Shown here piece after piece: positions 62,172 through 64,000 of a stretch of 64,000 nt of DNA. Numbering within the stretch: position 1 is the stretch's first letter; each line of letters begins with the position of its first letter. This stretch comes from Endozoicomonas sp. GU-1 (lineage in GTDB: Bacteria; Pseudomonadota; Gammaproteobacteria; Pseudomonadales; Endozoicomonadaceae): contig NZ_CP114771.1 in assembly GCF_027366395.1 (NCBI RefSeq), forward strand, positions 3,844,001 through 3,908,000, given 5' to 3'. Under the pieces are notes generated by a model. The model made no database searches and was not told where the DNA came from. It saw only the letters and a list, made by a program, of their open reading frames with translations. Both the position numbers and the translations under genes were made by a program.

Positions 62172-64000
62172 TCAATTTTTTGATTGTTTTGTTTTTATTA
62201 TTAGCGATTGAAGGGTTTCATCAAGTGTTGATTCCAGTGAAGCGATTAACGCTGATGCTTCTGCCAGTTGGCTGGCTTTCCCTTCCTTCTCGATGTCGGC
62301 TGCAATCATTGCCAGCTGTGTGGCACCAAGATTGTTACTGCTTGATTTCAGGGTATGGGCTGCTCTTACCAGCACCTCTCGGTCTGCATCTTTGGAAGAG
62401 AACTTGATATCGGCCATTAATTTAGGTGCGTCTTCCAGAAAGCTGTTAATCAGTACCGGGAACTCTTCTTCCATCAGTTCTTGAAGTGCACTGAATACGG
62501 ACTGATCAATCAATGGATGCTGTTTTGATTGATCCGGTTTGCTGGCAATCGCCCGGGTTGTTTCTGCAGCTTTCGGTGTTGCTGTTTGTGGCGGTGTGTC
62601 GTGAATCAGCCAGTGCGCCAGCCTCTCCCTGAGGTGGTCAATTTTGACCGGTTTGCTCAGATAGTCATCCATGCCGGCGGCCAGGCACTTTTCCCGGTCT
62701 TCAGCCATTGCATTGGCAGTCATCGCGATGATCGGTATTCTGGGTAACTGCTGCTCACGCTCTCTCTGTCTGATCAGACCTGTGGCTTCATATCCGCTCA
62801 TCTCCGGCATTTGGCAGTCCATCAGCACCAGGTCGTAGGTTTGGTGTCGGCTCATGTTGAGGGCTTCACGACCATCTTCTGCTATATGAATATGGCTCAA
62901 GCCAATTTTTTTCAGCATGCTGGTAGCGACTTTCTGGTTGACCATATTGTCTTCTACCAGAAGTATCTGGATGCTTTCGGAGAATACTGCCGTTTCTGGT
63001 TCATGTTGGTCTGTCAGAGCATCCGGTTGTTGGCTGGCGTGATGGCAATGCATCACCTGCATGGTGGTATCCAGCAATCTGGACTGTCGGAATGGTTTGC
63101 TCAGGCAAGCGGATAGCCCGGTCGCTTGCTGTTGTTCCTGAGGGATAAAACCGGTGGAGCTGAGCATGATTCTGCGAATGGATTGCAAGTCCGGATCGTC
63201 TTCAATCACCTTAGACAATTCCAGCCCATCCATGTCGGGCATATTCATATCCAGAAAGACAAGCTCATAGGGCTGGTTATTGTTATGAGCTTTTCTCAAT
63301 AGCAGCAGAGCGTCTTTTGCGGTTGATGCCTCGTTGTGATCCAGGCCCCAGGCTGTTAGGTAGTGGCGCAGTATCTCCCGGTTGGTGTGGTTATCATCAA
63401 CGACCAGGGCTTTTATACCGTCCAGTGCATGAAGTGTCTGAGACTTTTGCCTGCATTGGTTTTGGGATATCGCCATCTCCAGAGTGAAGGTGAATGTGGA
63501 GCCGAGACCTTCGGCACTGATAACACGGATGTTGCCTCCCATTAGCTCAACCAACTGTCGGGAGATCGTCAAACCCAGACCGGTGCCCCCAAACTTCCGG
63601 GTAGTACTGCCGTCGGCCTGGGTAAACTCATTGAACAGGGTTGGCAGGATATGTTCAGCAATACCAATGCCGGTATCCTCCACAGAAAATTCAATTTGCG
63701 CCGACGTCTGTGATCGTTTGATCAGGTTTACTTTAACGCTGACCTCTCCCTTGATGGTGAACTTTATGGCATTACCAATCAGGTTGGTTAGCACCTGCCT
63801 CAGTCTTACCGAGTCACCTTTCAGTGTGGCTGGCAGATCAACATCGGTATAGCAACTAAGCTCCAGGCCCTTCTCTCGGGCGGTGCCTGCCAGTAATGTG
63901 CAGACATCTTCAACAACATCCCGGACTGAAATATCCACTGCCTCAATGGTCATTTTGCCCGCTTCAATTTTTGAAAAGTCGAGAATGTCGTTAATGATGG
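62172..64000 (-). CDS. Hybrid sensor histidine kinase with two receiver domains and HPt, N-terminus beyond window
   Basis: About 608 residues are visible, starting inside the HisKA dimerisation helix ([16 protein letters not shown]), so the sensory part lies outside. Next comes the ATPase domain: N box [10 protein letters not shown]1 DTGIGIA, F box [15 protein letters not shown]2 GTGLGLTI. A first receiver follows ([12 protein letters not shown], phospho-Asp in [13 protein letters not shown], Lys in LSKPF), a second receiver ([31 protein letters not shown]), and an HPt domain with His in [13 protein letters not shown]. This is the BarA/ArcB-like phosphorelay layout. It ends 151 bp before the adhesin on the same strand, so it may control surface attachment; that link is inference. 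The internal Met at 63953 is not the true start. Confidence 0.9.
   Translation of the reverse strand, partial: IINDILDFSKIEAGKMTIEAVDISVRDVVEDVCTLLAGTAREKGLELSCYTDVDLPATLKGDSVRLRQVLTNLIGNAIKFTIKGEVSVKVNLIKRSQTSAQIEFSVEDTGIGIAEHILPTLFNEFTQADGSTTRKFGGTGLGLTISRQLVELMGGNIRVISAEGLGSTFTFTLEMAISQNQCRQKSQTLHALDGIKALVVDDNHTNREILRHYLTAWGLDHNEASTAKDALLLLRKAHNNNQPYELVFLDMNMPDMDGLELSKVIEDDPDLQSIRRIMLSSTGFIPQEQQQATGLSACLSKPFRQSRLLDTTMQVMHCHHASQQPDALTDQHEPETAVFSESIQILLVEDNMVNQKVATSMLKKIGLSHIHIAEDGREALNMSRHQTYDLVLMDCQMPEMSGYEATGLIRQREREQQLPRIPIIAMTANAMAEDREKCLAAGMDDYLSKPVKIDHLRERLAHWLIHDTPPQTATPKAAETTRAIASKPDQSKQHPLIDQSVFSALQELMEEEFPVLINSFLEDAPKLMADIKFSSKDADREVLVRAAHTLKSSSNNLGATQLAMIAADIEKEGKASQLAEASALIASLESTLDETLQSLIIKTKQSKN

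Overview
This is chromosomal DNA of a gammaproteobacterium. The gene content (a deoCABD nucleoside operon, Tsx and OprD channels, glmU-glmS with a Tn7 relative in attTn7, and a very large type I-secreted RTX adhesin carrying lectin-like modules) best fits a marine, host-associated Oceanospirillales member such as Endozoicomonas. That placement is inference from gene content and protein flavour. No rRNA or tRNA gene was found.

Layout. (1) 1-4933: start of a divergent LysR regulator, then deoC, deoA, deoB (one-base frameshift) and deoD, for deoxyribonucleoside breakdown. Palindromic mobile repeats sit in the deoA-deoB and deoB-deoD gaps. (2) 5059-9459, minus strand: a META-domain lipoprotein, an OprD-type porin, a membrane-anchored UshA-like protein that has lost most metal ligands, and a frameshifted Tsx-type nucleoside channel. 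With deo this looks like a nucleoside uptake and salvage neighbourhood. (3) 9774-12482: a TrmB-type regulator and a sphingomyelinase-like exo/endonuclease/phosphatase gene interrupted by a run of 13 G. (4) 12824-16122: glmU and glmS for UDP-GlcNAc supply. (5) 16148-23335: a Tn7-family transposon 25 bp past the glmS stop, with a 5-bp target duplication, TnsB-site arrays at both ends, complete tnsABCD, truncated tnsE and no recognisable cargo. A second Tn7-type end abuts it, so attTn7 was probably hit twice. (6) 23376-27830: accessory scrapyard with an IS66 scrap, a MerR-methyltransferase fusion, a GNAT acetyltransferase, a deleted psuG relic, a broken IS200-type transposase and a basic-repeat protein. 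(7) 27895-62020, minus strand: one giant adhesin gene of about 34 kb (about 11,370 residues if one frameshift is repaired). It has a LapA-like N-terminal retention module with a TAAG motif, Ig/VCBS-type domains, about eight near-identical 671-residue repeats containing LamG, cadherin-like, jelly-roll and VCBS modules, a beta-propeller-like insert, RTX calcium repeats and a type I secretion signal. (8) 62172-64000: a hybrid sensor kinase, cut by the window edge, just upstream of the adhesin and on the same strand.

Caution: four genes (deoB, tsx, the phosphatase and the adhesin) are broken by single-base changes in homopolymers. Some may be sequencing errors; the 13-G tract could instead be a true phase-variation switch.
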